Source: Parcubacteria group bacterium
Lineage (GTDB): Bacteria; Patescibacteriota; Patescibacteriia; Buchananbacterales; UBA6539
Length of the DNA stretch: 43,880 nucleotides
Direction of reading: 5' to 3'
Assembly (NCBI GenBank): GCA_002687175.1
Contig: NYZP01000010.1
Location: forward strand, 1-43,880
Each line of letters starts with the position of its first letter. The first letter of the stretch is position 1. A program made the position numbers and the translations under genes. The notes beneath the pieces are model-generated. The model saw nothing but the letters and a program-made list of their open reading frames with translations, was not told the DNA's origin and searched no databases. Shown in pieces: positions 31,131 to 39,245 of the stretch.

Positions 31131-32336
31131 TTAAGAAAGATGTCCCATTTTTTCTAATTTAGTATTTAAGTAGTTCTCATTAGCAGAATCCTTGTTAGTC
31201 CAATGAGATTGCCTTACTACTTTAATACCGCTTTGTTCAACGGCCTCAACTTTTTGTGGATTATTTGTCATCAGGGTAACCCTCTCAACGCCAAGGTCAT
31301 TTAAAATTTGACAGCCTGCGGAAAAATCTCGTTCATCAGCTTCGAAGCCTAACTTTTGGTTAGCCTCTACCGTGTCTAGCCCTTGATCTTGTAGAACATA
31401 AGCCTGCAATTTCGCCGAAAGACCAATGCCTCGACCTTCTTGATCTAAATAAACCAAAATACCAGAACCATTTTTACCAATCATTGCCATTGCTTGATCA
31501 ATTTGTGAACCACAATCACAACGCTTAGAGCCAAAGACATCGCCAGTTAAACAAGCCGAGTGAATCCGCACTGGAACTGATTTAGTAGTATTAGTAACGT
31601 CGCCTAGGGTTAAAGCTAGGTGTTCTTGATTATTTAAAATATCACGATAGAGATACAGGTCAAAATCACCATACTTGGTTGGCAAAACTGTTTTCAAAGA
31701 ATGGGTCATTTTATAATTTTCTGTTGTGATATTATTTTCTGCTTTACGATAGATGATTAAGTCAGCAATGGTAATGATACTCAAACCATAATCAATGGCA
31801 AATTTTGTAAGATTATCTCCGGTAGCCATGGTTCCGTCAGTAGCCATAATTTCACAAATAACTCCGGAATGATTCAGTCCGGCTAAAGCGGCTAAATCTA
31901 CGGCGGCTTCAGTGTGGCCAGGTCGCTTAAGTACTCCGCCTGTTTGAGCAGTTAACGTGGCGACGTGGCCAGGGCGAGTTAAATCATCAGCCGTGGTTTT
32001 TGGATCAATAGCAGTTAAAATTGTTTTGGCTCGATCATAAACTGAGATACCAGTAGTAACTCCTTCTTTGGCTTCAATAGGAATATTAAAATTAGTGTGA
32101 AATTTTGAGGTATTGTATTTAGTCAAAGGCTCTAACTCTAAATGGGCTATTCGTGCTTTAGTTAAGGCTAAACAAATTAAGCCCCGTCCGTGACTGGCCA
32201 TAAAATTTATTGCCTCGGGGGTAACCTTTTCAGCTGCGATGACTAAATCTCCCTCATTCTCTCTATTTTTATCATCAACAACAATGATCATTTTGCCATC
32301 TTTAAGGTCTTGAAGTGCTTGTTCAATAGTATTCAT
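31131..32336 (-). CDS. ribBA: Bifunctional DHBP synthase / GTP cyclohydrolase II
   Basis: This supplies both riboflavin precursors: RibB (residues 1-200) makes dihydroxybutanone phosphate from ribulose-5-P, and RibA (205-401) opens GTP. RibB shows DDKNRENEGDLVIAAE, FMASHGRGLICLA, RPGHVATLTA and GHTEAAVDL. RibA shows RIHSACLTGDVFGSKRCDCG, with the zinc Cys residues, then YLDQEGRGIGL and TNNPQKVEAVEQSGI. All key residues look intact. It overlaps ribD by context (one base apart). Its Ru5P need links it to the rpiB/rpe cluster. Confidence 0.97.
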   Translation of the reverse strand: MNTIEQALQDLKDGKMIIVVDDKNRENEGDLVIAAEKVTPEAINFMASHGRGLICLALTKARIAHLELEPLTKYNTSKFHTNFNIPIEAKEGVTTGISVYDRAKTILTAIDPKTTADDLTRPGHVATLTAQTGGVLKRPGHTEAAVDLAALAGLNHSGVICEIMATDGTMATGDNLTKFAIDYGLSIITIADLIIYRKAENNITTENYKMTHSLKTVLPTKYGDFDLYLYRDILNNQEHLALTLGDVTNTTKSVPVRIHSACLTGDVFGSKRCDCGSQIDQAMAMIGKNGSGILVYLDQEGRGIGLSAKLQAYVLQDQGLDTVEANQKLGFEADERDFSAGCQILNDLGVERVTLMTNNPQKVEAVEQSGIKVVRQSHWTNKDSANENYLNTKLEKMGHLS

Positions 32337-32337
32337 A

Positions 32338-33408
32338 TTAGTTATAAGGATAAGCCGTAATTAATATATTATTATCTATTTGTTCAACTTGTTTGATATC
32401 CCAATCCTTTAGGCTACTGGAATCATCAAGTGGCGGCAAAGCACCAGCTTCACCAAAAACCTTAGGTCCAATAAAAATATTTACTTTATCAATCAGTTTA
32501 TTGCGAAAAGCAGAACTTAAAATCTGATTACCCCCTTCAATCAAAATACTGGTGACGTGACGATGAGCTAACAGTTTAAATAGGGTTTTTAAATCAACTT
32601 GATTGTCTACTGATGAGACACGAATAACCTCAGCTCCTAAAATTTTATAACGTTGTTCTGTATCTAGACTCATTTTTTCAGTAGTGGCAATAATTGTTTT
32701 TCCTGGCATTGAATCTTTAAAAATATTAGAACTTAAAGGAGTGCGTCCAGTACTATCAATAATAATTCTAATTGGATGTGATGGATTAATATTTTCTAAT
32801 CTAACCGTCAATTGAGGATCATCCTTGATGATGGTATTAACCCCAACTAAAATAGCGTCGTACTCCTGACGAAGCCAATGTCCTCGTTGACGAGCAGCTG
32901 GTGTAGTAATCCACTGACGTTGACCACTGCTCGGGGCAATTTTACCATCAAGGGTCATGGCCCACTTGGCTGTAATAAACGGCAGACCGGTAGCAATATT
33001 TTTTATAAAAATTTCATTTAATTCCTGAGCCTTATTGCCTTGATCAACCAAAACTTTAATGCCAGCTTTTTCCAAATTCTTTTTGCCTTTACCATAAACT
33101 CTTGGATTAGGGTCAAGCATTGCCACCTCTACTTGTCTAACTCCGGCATTGATTATTGCTTCAGTACACGGTGGAGTTTTACCAACGTGGCAACATGGTT
33201 CAAGGTTAGTATAAAGCGTAGCTCCCACTGCCTTAGAGCCAGCCTGTTTTAAAGCAATAATTTCGGCATGGTCTTTACCGGCCTTTTGGTGCCAACCTTG
33301 TCCAACAATTTTGTCATCTTTAACCAAAACCGCTCCCACCATTGGGTTGGGGCTAACATGGCCCAAGCCATTTCTTGCCAACTTGATTGTGTAGTTTAAA
33401 TAATCCAT
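32338..33408 (-). CDS. ribD: Riboflavin deaminase/reductase
   Basis: RibD deaminates and then reduces the pyrimidine intermediate. The N-terminal deaminase has KDHAEIIALKQAG (HAE zinc ligand) and EPCCHVGKTPPCTEAI (PCC and C). The C-terminal reductase begins near PFITAKWAMTLDGKIAP and includes YDAILVGVNTIIKDDP and LIEGGNQIL. The track starts at 33450, but MDYLNYTIKLARNGLGHVSPNPMVGAVLV aligns with the family N-terminus, so I use the ATG at 33408. It lies directly after the T-run of the riboswitch terminator and has no SD. Confidence 0.95.
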   Translation of the reverse strand: MDYLNYTIKLARNGLGHVSPNPMVGAVLVKDDKIVGQGWHQKAGKDHAEIIALKQAGSKAVGATLYTNLEPCCHVGKTPPCTEAIINAGVRQVEVAMLDPNPRVYGKGKKNLEKAGIKVLVDQGNKAQELNEIFIKNIATGLPFITAKWAMTLDGKIAPSSGQRQWITTPAARQRGHWLRQEYDAILVGVNTIIKDDPQLTVRLENINPSHPIRIIIDSTGRTPLSSNIFKDSMPGKTIIATTEKMSLDTEQRYKILGAEVIRVSSVDNQVDLKTLFKLLAHRHVTSILIEGGNQILSSAFRNKLIDKVNIFIGPKVFGEAGALPPLDDSSSLKDWDIKQVEQIDNNILITAYPYN

Positions 33409-33437
33409 AAAAAAATCCCCAAAATAAAAATGGGGCA
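33409..33437 (-). terminator. Riboswitch-controlled terminator abutting the ribD start codon
   Basis: On the minus strand GCCCCATTTTTATTTTGGGG is a hairpin followed by ATTTTTTT, and the ribD ATG follows at once. It is the expression platform of the FMN riboswitch: with FMN bound, transcription should stop here. Confidence 0.8.
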
Positions 33438-33463
33438 TTTCTAAAAACACTTGCTAAAAATAT

Positions 33464-33625
33464 CTTTTACCATCCGGACTTTCTCGTTAAATATTAACGA
33501 GGTTTACCGTCGGTGCCTGAATTTCACAGGCTCAGTCCCAATTTTTTGTTGGGAGTCGTGGACTACACTCTTAAATAAATAAGAGGCTAACCACCGGTCG
33601 GGAGTTACACCCTGCCCCAAAGATA
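33464..33625 (-). promoter_or_regulatory. FMN riboswitch (RFN element)
   Basis: On the minus strand the element runs from CTTTGGGGCAGGGTGTAACT through CCGACCGGTGGTTAGCC, a variable arm, GACTGAGCCTGTGAAATTCA and CACCGACGGT to AGTCCGGATGGTAAAAGATA. These are the conserved RFN blocks in order. It controls ribD-ribBA-ribE-ribH through the terminator downstream. The conserved core is complete, so it should bind FMN. Confidence 0.97.
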
Positions 33626-33699
33626 TTGTTGTATTAATAGCTTACCATAAACTTTTAAAAATGCAAGGTGGCTTAAATGATAATAAATATAAAATATGG

Positions 33700-33705
33700 T
33701 ATAAT
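33700..33705 (+). promoter_or_regulatory. -10 box of the DoxX-VKOR-dehydrogenase transcript
   Basis: TATAAT stands 28 bases before the chosen DoxX start; no clear -35 is seen. Confidence 0.35.
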
Positions 33706-33733
33706 TTATTTATATAATAATAACTTTAAAAAT

Positions 33734-34186
33734 ATGCAAAAACTTTTCGCTTTCGAAAAAAAACATGCTGCGGTTAAACTGCTTCTCTTGCGCCTGGTGA
33801 TTGGCGCTATTTTTATTGCCCACGGCACCGCTAAGTGGGGAATGTGGCAGGCATCACCGTCTGAACAACTACCAGCGGCAATGATGTGGACTCTTAGGGC
33901 TCTGTCAATTGTTGAACCAATTGCTGGTGTCGCCATGATTTTAGGCTTATTTGTGCCAATTTTTTCGATTGTTTTAGCGTTAATTATGGTTGGTGCAACC
34001 TATTTTAGCATTACCAAATTTGGTAAACCATTCACTGGTGGCTGGGCCTATGAACTGTTAATATTAGTTTCCTCGTTAGTATTAGCCTCACATGGTGGTG
34101 GTAAATTTTCTTTAGATGAAATGATGGCTAATAAAAAATCAGCAAGTGTGTCAAATCAAAATCAAGCGGCTACTCCAACAACTTAA
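33734..34186 (+). CDS. DoxX-family membrane protein
   Basis: DoxX-type proteins are small four-helix membrane proteins linked to quinone, thiol or oxidative-stress functions. LLLLRLVIGAIFIAHGTAKWGMW is the family's first helix and HG motif, PIAGVAMILGLFVPIFSIVLALIMVGA holds the next helices, and GWAYELLILVSSLVLASHGGGKFSLDE the last. The track starts at 33677, but the sequence before MQKLF is A/T-rich and contains the TATAAT box, so I choose 33734 (150 aa). VKOR follows after 20 bases, which favours a shared redox role. Confidence 0.88.
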   Translation: MQKLFAFEKKHAAVKLLLLRLVIGAIFIAHGTAKWGMWQASPSEQLPAAMMWTLRALSIVEPIAGVAMILGLFVPIFSIVLALIMVGATYFSITKFGKPFTGGWAYELLILVSSLVLASHGGGKFSLDEMMANKKSASVSNQNQAATPTT

Positions 34187-34206
34187 AAATAATCAAACAG
34201 TTAGCC

Positions 34207-34620
34207 ATGGTATCAATTTGGATTTTCCCTTTTGCCGTTATTGGTTTTATTATTTCTTTTTATATCTTCTTCAAAAAAAGCCGTCAGGAAAGTTTAGTTT
34301 GTTTTACCGGACAAGATTGTAACTTAGTAGTTGATAGTAAATATAATAAAATATTTGGTTTTCCTAATGAGATTTTAGGGATGCTTTACTACTTATTAGT
34401 TGTTGGCTTTATAATTTTAGGGTTAGAAGGAGTTACTGAAGTTGCTAATTTCTCACTTTCTTTAATTTTAGTATTTATTGCGACTGTTGCCGCTGGCTTT
34501 TCTATTTTTTTGATTTATGTTCAGGCTCTTGTTTTAAAACATTGGTGTGAATACTGTATTGCTACGGCGATAACAACCATTGCCATCTTTATAATTGAAC
34601 TATTTCATTTATATGGCTAA
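34207..34620 (+). CDS. VKOR-family disulfide-bond oxidoreductase
   Basis: Bacterial VKOR reoxidises a DsbA-like thiol oxidase with quinone in the cell envelope. Four hydrophobic helices are seen. Cys32 and Cys38 (VCFTGQDC) form the loop pair and Cys114/Cys117 (WCEYC) the active CxxC. FGFPNEILGMLYYL contains the conserved Asn/Gly turn. At 137 aa it lacks a fused thioredoxin domain, so a separate partner is needed; none is in the window. It ends in overlap with the dehydrogenase start. Confidence 0.93.
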   Translation: MVSIWIFPFAVIGFIISFYIFFKKSRQESLVCFTGQDCNLVVDSKYNKIFGFPNEILGMLYYLLVVGFIILGLEGVTEVANFSLSLILVFIATVAAGFSIFLIYVQALVLKHWCEYCIATAITTIAIFIIELFHLYG

Positions 34621-35581
34621 AGCTAAAATATTTGTTACAAGAAAAATTCCTAATTCTGGCATTAAACTTCTTAAGCAAAAAGGCTACCAAGTAAAAGTTA
34701 GTAATGTTGATCGAGTGTTAACTAAATCTGAAATTAAAAAAGGCATCAAAGGAGCTGATGCCATACTTTGTTTGTTAACCGATGACATTGATGGTGACAT
34801 CATGGATGCCGCTGGCCCAAAACTAAAAATTATTGCTAACTACGCAGTTGGCTATAACAACATTGATGTTGCCGCGGCTAAAAAAAGAAAAATTTTAGTT
34901 ACCAATACCCCTGGCGTGTTAACAGATACCGTTGCCGAATTTGCATTTAGTTTAATGTTAACGATCAGTAAAAGAATTGTTGAGGCGGATACTTTCACCA
35001 GACAAAAAAAATATGAGGACTGGGCACCAATGCTTTTCTTAGGCAGTGATTTAAAAAATAAAACTTTAGGTATTGTTGGACCTGGCCGAATTGGTTCGGC
35101 CTTAGCCGAAAGAGCCATGCGCGGTTTAAGGATGAACATTGCGTATACCGCGACTAAAAAAAATGAACAGTTTGCTAAAAAGTTTAAAGCCAAATATTTT
35201 AATCTTAATAACTTATTAAAAAAAGCTGACGTGGTTAGTTTACACGTTCCACTTCTTCCTTCAACGAAACATTTAATTAGTACTAAACAATTTAAGTTGA
35301 TGAAAAATAGTGCTTACCTGATCAATACCTCACGTGGACCAGTGATTAATGAGAGAGCATTAGTTAAAGCTCTAAAAAATCAAGAAATTAGAGGAGCTGC
35401 TTTAGATGTATTTGAATTTGAACCTAAACTGACTGCTGGGCTTACTAATCTAAGAAATGTGGTTATTACTCCACATATTGCATCTGCCACTGAAGAAACC
35501 AGGAGCAAAATGTCAGAAATGGCAGCCTTGAATATTATTGCTGTGTTAAGCAAAAAATCACCACCAAATCCTGTTAATTAG
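34613..35581 (+). CDS. D-2-hydroxyacid dehydrogenase, glyoxylate/hydroxypyruvate reductase type
   Basis: This NAD(P)-dependent reductase of 2-oxoacids shows the Rossmann motif GIVGPGRIGSALAERA near residue 150. The catalytic Arg lies in LINTSRGPVINE, Glu in DVFEFEP and His in ITPHIASATEE. The N-terminal AKIFVTRKIPNSGIKLLKQKG fits the GyaR group. I start at the ATG overlapping the VKOR stop (ATGGCTAA), six codons after the track's start; the product is 322 aa. VKOR-dehydrogenase coupling is by translation only; a metabolic link is not evident. Confidence 0.93.
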   Translation: MAKAKIFVTRKIPNSGIKLLKQKGYQVKVSNVDRVLTKSEIKKGIKGADAILCLLTDDIDGDIMDAAGPKLKIIANYAVGYNNIDVAAAKKRKILVTNTPGVLTDTVAEFAFSLMLTISKRIVEADTFTRQKKYEDWAPMLFLGSDLKNKTLGIVGPGRIGSALAERAMRGLRMNIAYTATKKNEQFAKKFKAKYFNLNNLLKKADVVSLHVPLLPSTKHLISTKQFKLMKNSAYLINTSRGPVINERALVKALKNQEIRGAALDVFEFEPKLTAGLTNLRNVVITPHIASATEETRSKMSEMAALNIIAVLSKKSPPNPVN

Positions 35582-35590
35582 TTAGAATTT

Positions 35591-35629
35591 AAATATCTGG
35601 AAATTTACTAATTTTCTAGATATTTTTTT
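35591..35629 (+). terminator. Terminator after the dehydrogenase
   Basis: AAATATCT and AGATATTT flank a long loop, followed by TTTTT. The rest of this 250-base gap holds a possible TTGACA box and a hairpin AACGCCTTAGAAAGAGGCGTT at 35741. Confidence 0.65.
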
Positions 35630-35740
35630 ATTATTTTAATCTAACAAATCAAGTCTTTTACTCAAAAGAGCTAGGTTGACAAACTTTTAAAATAGTGGTA
35701 AAAAATAATACTGAACTTTGACAATTAGGAGAGAAAAAAT

Positions 35741-35763
35741 AACGCCTTAGAAAGAGGCGTTTT
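35741..35763. promoter_or_regulatory. Hairpin in the leader of the protease gene
   Basis: AACGCCT and AGGCGTT flank a short loop. An SD-like AGGAGAG precedes it, but only a short run follows. It may be an attenuator or an insertion scar. Confidence 0.35.
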
Positions 35764-35828
35764 GCTCGTATAGAGAGAAAATTGAAGATTTGAAATGGTA
35801 GGTAACTGTAAAAATAGGAGGAGTTACA

Positions 35829-37583
35829 ATGGGTTGCAGGAAGATGAGTAGGTTAGTTTCAATGTTTTCTTGGGTGCTGGCATGCATGTTAATGGTGGGA
35901 TGTCCCACCACAACAGACACACCGGATACAACACCAGAACTGGAAACAGAAGAAATTGATAAACCCGAAGTAGATTTACCTTCGGACCCGATCAACTTAC
36001 CTCCCCCCAATGATAATTGCAGCTCTGCTGTTGTTATTACTGAAGGGGAGGTCATATTAGACTCAACTGTCGATTCGATCGACGGCACGGTCTGGTATGC
36101 ATTTACCCCGACAGTAAGCGGTGTGACAACCGTAAACCTGGAAAGCAATTTTGATGCTAGCTTAGCAGTTTCCGAAAACTGCGGCGACAGCAAAATAATT
36201 TATGGCACTGACGACAGGAAGGATGTTTATCAGGAAACAGACCCCGTGCGGTTGGCGCAAGCAGCGGCAACTTGTGGTGTTATTCCTGAACTGTACATCA
36301 GAGACAATGGTGATGGCGCTTTTCGTGTCTCCACTTATGCCTTTGAGTATCAATGTCTGCCTCCCTGCGCCGGTGAGCCATATGCTGACCAGTCAACCTC
36401 ACCAATCTGTACCGCCTTTCTGATTGGTCCAGACTTGGTAGCAACGGCCGGACATTGTTTTGATGCCACTAACCTAAGTGATCGCACTTTTGTTTTTGGT
36501 TTTGAAATGACCAGTCCGACAACAACGCGAACAACGTTTGACAACTCCTATCTCTATCGTGGAGTTGAAATTGTGGCCCAGCAGTACACCACTGAAATTG
36601 ATTACGCCGTTATTAGGCTTGATCGCCCGGTGACAGTTCCTGGTGCGGAGCCGCTACAAATTCGACGTAGCGGCATTATTGCCGAAGAAACTAACGTTGG
36701 TGCCATTGGTCATCCGAAAGGACTACCGTTAAAGCTTACCTTTGGTAATCAAACGGTAGTGACCGACAGTTCCAACGCCAATTGGTTCTCGGCTAATCTG
36801 GATATTTACAGTGGCAACTCTGGTTCACCAGTGATTAATGCCATCACCGGATTAGTTGAGGGTATTGCCGTACGTAGCATACCTGATTTTGATATCATTG
36901 GTGGTAGCTGTTTTAGCTCAGTTGTCCTACCCGATGCCTTTGGCTCGGAACAAGTCACTAAGTCAACGGTCTTTGCCCAGTACATTCCGGAGGTTATTTC
37001 CGGCGAGGGCGAAGGTGAGAACATATTCTCTATCTCCCTTAACTTTGACGTAGTGGCTGGACAGCAGTACCTGATTGAGGTGTCGGGAAATGCCGGTCAA
37101 GCTGGTAGTTTTGACATCTCGGTTTCTACTGAGGAAACAGTTGAATTAGGTGGCGAAGGTGAAGGCGAAGGTGAAGGTGAAGGCGAGGTTGTTCCTACTA
37201 TCTCCTTAGTCAGTCAAACTGCTGATGGTTTGGTAACGGCTCAAGTTGACGACATTCCAGCTGAACTACTTGACCAGTACGGCGTGGTTTTCTATCCGGA
37301 AATAAACGTCGCCACACCACCGTTTGAATTTATGCGGTGGGTCGCCAAAAGCAATGGCTGGCCGGACAACATGGTGACGCCAATCAACGTTGACGGTACG
37401 GCCAGTGTCTGGGCGTTCCAAAGTGACGTTGATATTGAGACTACGGTCATGTTCTATGCTGCCGTGGTACCAATTGGCACGGTTGTTCCAGAATCGGTTG
37501 ATTCTGACACTATCGCTACACCGTATTTCGATTCGGTAATTACTGAGGCCTTAGCCTTTGACTACATGGTCAGAGACTGCTAG
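35829..37583 (+). CDS. Secreted lipoprotein with trypsin-like serine protease domain and GE-rich linker
   Basis: The signal peptide (LVSMFSWVLACMLMVGC) ends in a lipobox Cys, followed by a Thr/Pro/Glu linker. A PPC-like beta domain spans about 55-110 (GTVWYAFTPTVSGVTTVNLES). The S1-type protease domain has His207 in TAGHC, Asp257 in EIDYAVIRLD and Ser331 in GNSGSP. More PPC-like sequence follows, then a GEGEGE linker near 440-455 and a C-terminal beta domain. AGGAGG before the ATG sets the start. The style (VGCPTTT, GEGEGE) recalls Lentisphaerae- or Hydrogenedentes-type secreted proteins, so transfer is likely. It could digest host surface proteins. Confidence 0.85.
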   Translation: MGCRKMSRLVSMFSWVLACMLMVGCPTTTDTPDTTPELETEEIDKPEVDLPSDPINLPPPNDNCSSAVVITEGEVILDSTVDSIDGTVWYAFTPTVSGVTTVNLESNFDASLAVSENCGDSKIIYGTDDRKDVYQETDPVRLAQAAATCGVIPELYIRDNGDGAFRVSTYAFEYQCLPPCAGEPYADQSTSPICTAFLIGPDLVATAGHCFDATNLSDRTFVFGFEMTSPTTTRTTFDNSYLYRGVEIVAQQYTTEIDYAVIRLDRPVTVPGAEPLQIRRSGIIAEETNVGAIGHPKGLPLKLTFGNQTVVTDSSNANWFSANLDIYSGNSGSPVINAITGLVEGIAVRSIPDFDIIGGSCFSSVVLPDAFGSEQVTKSTVFAQYIPEVISGEGEGENIFSISLNFDVVAGQQYLIEVSGNAGQAGSFDISVSTEETVELGGEGEGEGEGEGEVVPTISLVSQTADGLVTAQVDDIPAELLDQYGVVFYPEINVATPPFEFMRWVAKSNGWPDNMVTPINVDGTASVWAFQSDVDIETTVMFYAAVVPIGTVVPESVDSDTIATPYFDSVITEALAFDYMVRDC

Positions 37584-37661
37584 ACGTTGATTATGCTGTT
37601 GTCGCTGAATACGAATTGATGCAGTAATATTTTTCATAATTTTTTAACAAAAAACTCTTAC

Positions 37662-37700
37662 AAAAAACCTGCTCTGATCTCATTTCAGGACAGGTTTTTT
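37662..37700 (+). terminator. Terminator after the protease gene
   Basis: AAAACCTG and CAGGTTTT plus inner CTGA/TCAG pairs form a stem followed by TTTTTT. Confidence 0.85.
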
Positions 37701-37736
37701 GCTTGTCCGCTTCAGGTAAGATATACTAAGTGATAT

Positions 37737-37817
37737 ATGATAATACTTGGAATTGAAAGCTCCTGCGACCCCGCTCTGCGGTGCGTGACGAGGCGACGAT
37801 TAAAATCCTATGATTAA
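37737..37817 (+). pseudogene. Diverged tsaD 5' remnant, possibly translated as a leader ORF
   Basis: ATAATACTTGGAATTGAAAG and the next codons match the true tsaD start at 37831 in 27 of 29 or so bases; the differences (AGC/AGT, TGC/TGT, GAC/GAT) are synonymous. It encodes MIILGIESSCD, then about 30 GC-rich foreign bases, and stops in overlap with the true ATG at 37810. TATACT ends 10 bases before its ATG, so the native promoter seems to lie in front of this copy. Confidence 0.7.
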
Positions 37818-38826
37818 AAAAAATAGTGCCATAATACTTGGAATTGAAAGTTCCTGTGATGAAACCGCTGCTGCCTTAATTGAAAAAAAAGGCAGTCGTT
37901 TTAGTATTTTAGCAAACACTGTTTTGTCACAAGTAAAAATCCATCGTCAATTTGGTGGAGTGGTACCAGAAGTTGCCGCCCGTAATCATTTAGAAAATAT
38001 ACTGTCGGTAGTTAATAAAACTTTAATTGAGGCTAAAATTAAACCTAAACAAATTGATAAAATTGCGGTCACTCATGGGCCAGGTCTTATCACTTCACTA
38101 ATTGTCGGAGCAGAAACTGCCAAAAATCTGGCCTTTGCTTGGCAAAAGCCCCTCATCCCCATTAACCATCTTAAAGCTCATTTGTACGCTAACTGGCTCA
38201 AAAATAAAACAATAAAATTTCCCGCCATAGCCTTAATAGTGTCAGGTGGTCACACCGAAATTGTTTTAATGAAATCAAACATTAACTTTAAAAAAATTGG
38301 TGAAACAGTTGATGATGCCGCTGGTGAGGCCTTTGACAAAGTTGCAGCTCTACTGAATCTAGGTTATCCTGGTGGACCAGTGGTGTCTAAGCTAGCAGAC
38401 AAGGGTAATGCTCAAGCCTTTAAATTTCCACGACCAATGATGTATAAAGATAATTTTAACTTCAGTTTCTCTGGACTAAAAACCGCAGTGCTTTATGAGA
38501 TAAAAAAAATACCACGAATTAACAGTAAAATAAAATCTGACATGTGCGCTTCTTTCCAACAAGCAGCCATTGATGTTTTAGCTTTTAAAACTATCAAGGC
38601 TGCCAAACGATACAAAGCTAAGACAATTATTCTTTCGGGTGGGGTAGCCGCTAATAAACTACTTCGAAAAACTTTAGAGCAGCAAGCAACCAATAACCAA
38701 TTAGATTTCATGGTTCCCGAAATTAATCTCTGCACAGATAATGCAGCGATGATTGCAGCAGCTGGTTTTTTTGAAAAATCAATACCTTGGCAAAAGCTTA
38801 GGGTTAACCCAAATTTAGAAATATGA
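37810..38826 (+). CDS. tsaD: tRNA N6-adenosine threonylcarbamoyltransferase
   Basis: TsaD transfers the threonylcarbamoyl group to A37 of ANN-decoding tRNAs. ILGIESSCDETAAALIEKKG opens the ASKHA fold; GGVVPEVAARNHLENI, VTHGPGLITSLIVG, NHLKAHLYANW (metal His pair), VSGGHTEIVLM, DDAAGEAFDKVA and LSGGVAANKLLR are all present. The length of 338 aa is usual. The start has no SD and overlaps the leader ORF, so it may depend on coupling. tsaE overlaps its stop (ATGA), giving two of the t6A enzymes together; tsaB and tsaC are not in the window. Confidence 0.97.
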   Translation: MIKKNSAIILGIESSCDETAAALIEKKGSRFSILANTVLSQVKIHRQFGGVVPEVAARNHLENILSVVNKTLIEAKIKPKQIDKIAVTHGPGLITSLIVGAETAKNLAFAWQKPLIPINHLKAHLYANWLKNKTIKFPAIALIVSGGHTEIVLMKSNINFKKIGETVDDAAGEAFDKVAALLNLGYPGGPVVSKLADKGNAQAFKFPRPMMYKDNFNFSFSGLKTAVLYEIKKIPRINSKIKSDMCASFQQAAIDVLAFKTIKAAKRYKAKTIILSGGVAANKLLRKTLEQQATNNQLDFMVPEINLCTDNAAMIAAAGFFEKSIPWQKLRVNPNLEI

Positions 38827-39245
38827 AACATATTACCCATTCAGAAATTCAAACTTTTAACCTGGGTAAAAAAGTGGCCAGTCAACTTAAGGCCGGTGGT
38901 GTCATATCTTTAACTGGAGAATTAGGTGCTGGCAAAACCGTATTTGTCAAAGGCCTGGCAGTTGGGCTAGGTGTTGAACAAGTGGTCAATAGTCCTACAT
39001 TTGTATTAATGAAAATTTATCCCACTAAACATTCGACAGTCAAACAAATAGTTCATATTGATTGTTATCGACTTAAAGAGTCTGATGAAATAGTTAATGT
39101 TGGAGCATTAGAATATTTCAACCGGCCTGATACTGTAACCGTAATAGAATGGGCTGAAAAAATTAAAAAAAATCTGCCTCAAAGTAGGCAAAAAATATTA
39201 ATTGAAATAAAAAACGTAAACGATCGAGAAATTACTATAACCTAG
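38823..39245 (+). CDS. tsaE: tRNA threonylcarbamoyladenosine biosynthesis ATPase TsaE
   Basis: TsaE is the P-loop ATPase that resets the TsaD complex. GELGAGKTVFVKGLAVGLG is the Walker A region, VNSPTFVLMKIY the switch, HIDCYRLKESDE the Asp/Tyr segment and VIEWAEKIKKNLP the Walker B-like end. At 140 aa it is normal. It overlaps tsaD at the start (ATGA) and the tail of pilB, on the opposite strand, by 11 bases. Confidence 0.95.
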   Translation: MKHITHSEIQTFNLGKKVASQLKAGGVISLTGELGAGKTVFVKGLAVGLGVEQVVNSPTFVLMKIYPTKHSTVKQIVHIDCYRLKESDEIVNVGALEYFNRPDTVTVIEWAEKIKKNLPQSRQKILIEIKNVNDREITIT

